From IMG/VR virus record IMGVR_UViG_3300010230_000002, positions 1-29,490 of that record: a DNA stretch of 29,490 nucleotides; one strand, written 5' to 3'. Origin of the DNA: a virus. How positions within the stretch are numbered: the stretch's first letter is position 1; every line of letters begins with the position of its first letter. Positions 29,276 through 29,490 of the stretch are shown in pieces. The position numbers and the translations under genes were made by a program. The notes beneath the pieces were generated by a model. That model did not search any database and was not told the DNA's origin. It was given only the letters and a program-made list of their open reading frames with translations.

Positions 29276-29429
29276 TGGGTTTCACCGTTGGTGTCCATCC
29301 AAAACGCCGCCATGTCTGAGTTATATCGGTGCGCGAGGCGGGTACATAGTCAAACCCTTGCGCGAGTAAGCGCGTAGGGCGCGTAGGGGTGCGCGTTGGG
29401 GCTATCGGGGTGAGCTTTGGTTTAAGCAT
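29262..29429 (-). CDS. Short phage protein (55 aa) with FGWTP motif
   Basis: ATG 29429 has GAGGT as SD. The 55-residue product starts with a Pro/Thr/Arg-rich MLKPKLTPIAPTRTPTRPTR and continues GFDYVPASRTDITQTWRRFGWTP. The pattern F.YVPASRTD...TW.RFGW.P is one I associate with very short proteins of aquatic phage early regions, so this is very likely a real gene. The function is unknown. It is the first gene of the leftward cassette next to repeat copy B. Confidence 0.7.
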   Translation of the reverse strand: MLKPKLTPIAPTRTPTRPTRLLAQGFDYVPASRTDITQTWRRFGWTPTVKPNDPS

Positions 29430-29446
29430 TGGCAACCTCATAAAAA

Positions 29447-29490
29447 GATTAATAAATACAATGACTAATCATCATAACTGTGATACATTA
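29447..29490. repeat. 44-bp inverted repeat, copy B, at the window edge
   Basis: This is the exact reverse complement of 28808-28851, ending at the last base of the window. It lies 18 bases upstream of the ATG at 29429. In this orientation the promoter-like ATGACT (29461-29466), 17-base spacer and TACATT (29484-29489) point rightward, out of the window. The repeat may continue beyond the edge. Confidence 0.95.

Noticed and set aside
28941-29369. 142-codon rightward frame opposite the micro-gene cassette
   Set aside because: It lies antisense to three coupled leftward genes with recognisable features, has no SD and no domain pattern.
1-29490. CRISPR arrays, tRNA genes, integrase, insertion sequences
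   Set aside because: No regularly spaced repeats, cloverleaf-like sequences, tyrosine or serine recombinase motifs, or transposase-like frames were seen on either strand.

Overview
The window is almost wall-to-wall phage DNA. The gene order and content point to a tailed phage of the podovirus type infecting a Gram-negative, probably aquatic, bacterium. I see a terminase large subunit, a portal, an HK97-type capsid, a head-tail adaptor, a gp10/tail-nozzle-like protein, an S74 fibre, three large Ala/Gln-rich proteins that look like ejection proteins, a 3-TM holin and an M15 endolysin. No tape-measure or tail-tube gene was found. The host assignment is inference: Shine-Dalgarno (SD)-led genes, coding style and resemblance to metagenomic aquatic phages. 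The window is not a complete genome. The terminase is cut at the left edge, losing its ATPase half, and the right edge falls inside an inverted repeat.

Left and centre (2-24385, all +) form the late/structural arm. It starts with terminase, a DUF5672 glycosyltransferase-like gene, two small proteins (one with a helix-turn-helix look, one zinc-ribbon), portal and three tiny basic/short genes. A hairpin cluster and a sigma70-like promoter follow at 4745-4853. Next come scaffold-like genes, major capsid, three small head/decoration-like genes, adaptor, nozzle, two fibre genes separated by a small beta protein, a membrane/coiled-coil gene, a protein with triplicated HxxxH repeats, and the ejection-type proteins (14608-20392). 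A string of short genes leads to the lysis cassette (coiled-coil membrane protein, holin, M15 peptidase), two small basic proteins and a SAM methyltransferase. Genes are packed with TAATG, ATGA, GTGA or TTGA overlaps, so translational coupling is the rule.

Right arm (24364-29429, all -) runs towards the structural arm and meets it tail to tail with a 22-bp coding overlap. It encodes a glycosyltransferase with a DxD motif, a RusA resolvase, a small protein with an SSB-like C-terminal tip, a helix-turn-helix protein, a RecT-type annealing protein and a YqaJ-type exonuclease. Around these lie many short genes, including Cys-rich and coiled-coil proteins and several micro-ORFs. This is a phage recombination/early module: exonuclease, annealing protein, single-strand binder and junction resolvase acting together on replicating DNA.

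The least ordinary features are these. A perfect 44-bp inverted repeat (28808-28851 and 29447-29490) brackets a cassette of four micro-genes and carries a promoter-like element. A 10-base leader motif recurs upstream of three early genes. Two tandem Lys/Arg-rich micropeptides lie between two transcription units. Several genes were found only by reading alternative frames (22086-22253, 25893-26063, 26908-26994, 28872-28937, 29162-29275, 29262-29429). No tRNA, CRISPR array, integrase or insertion sequence was found.
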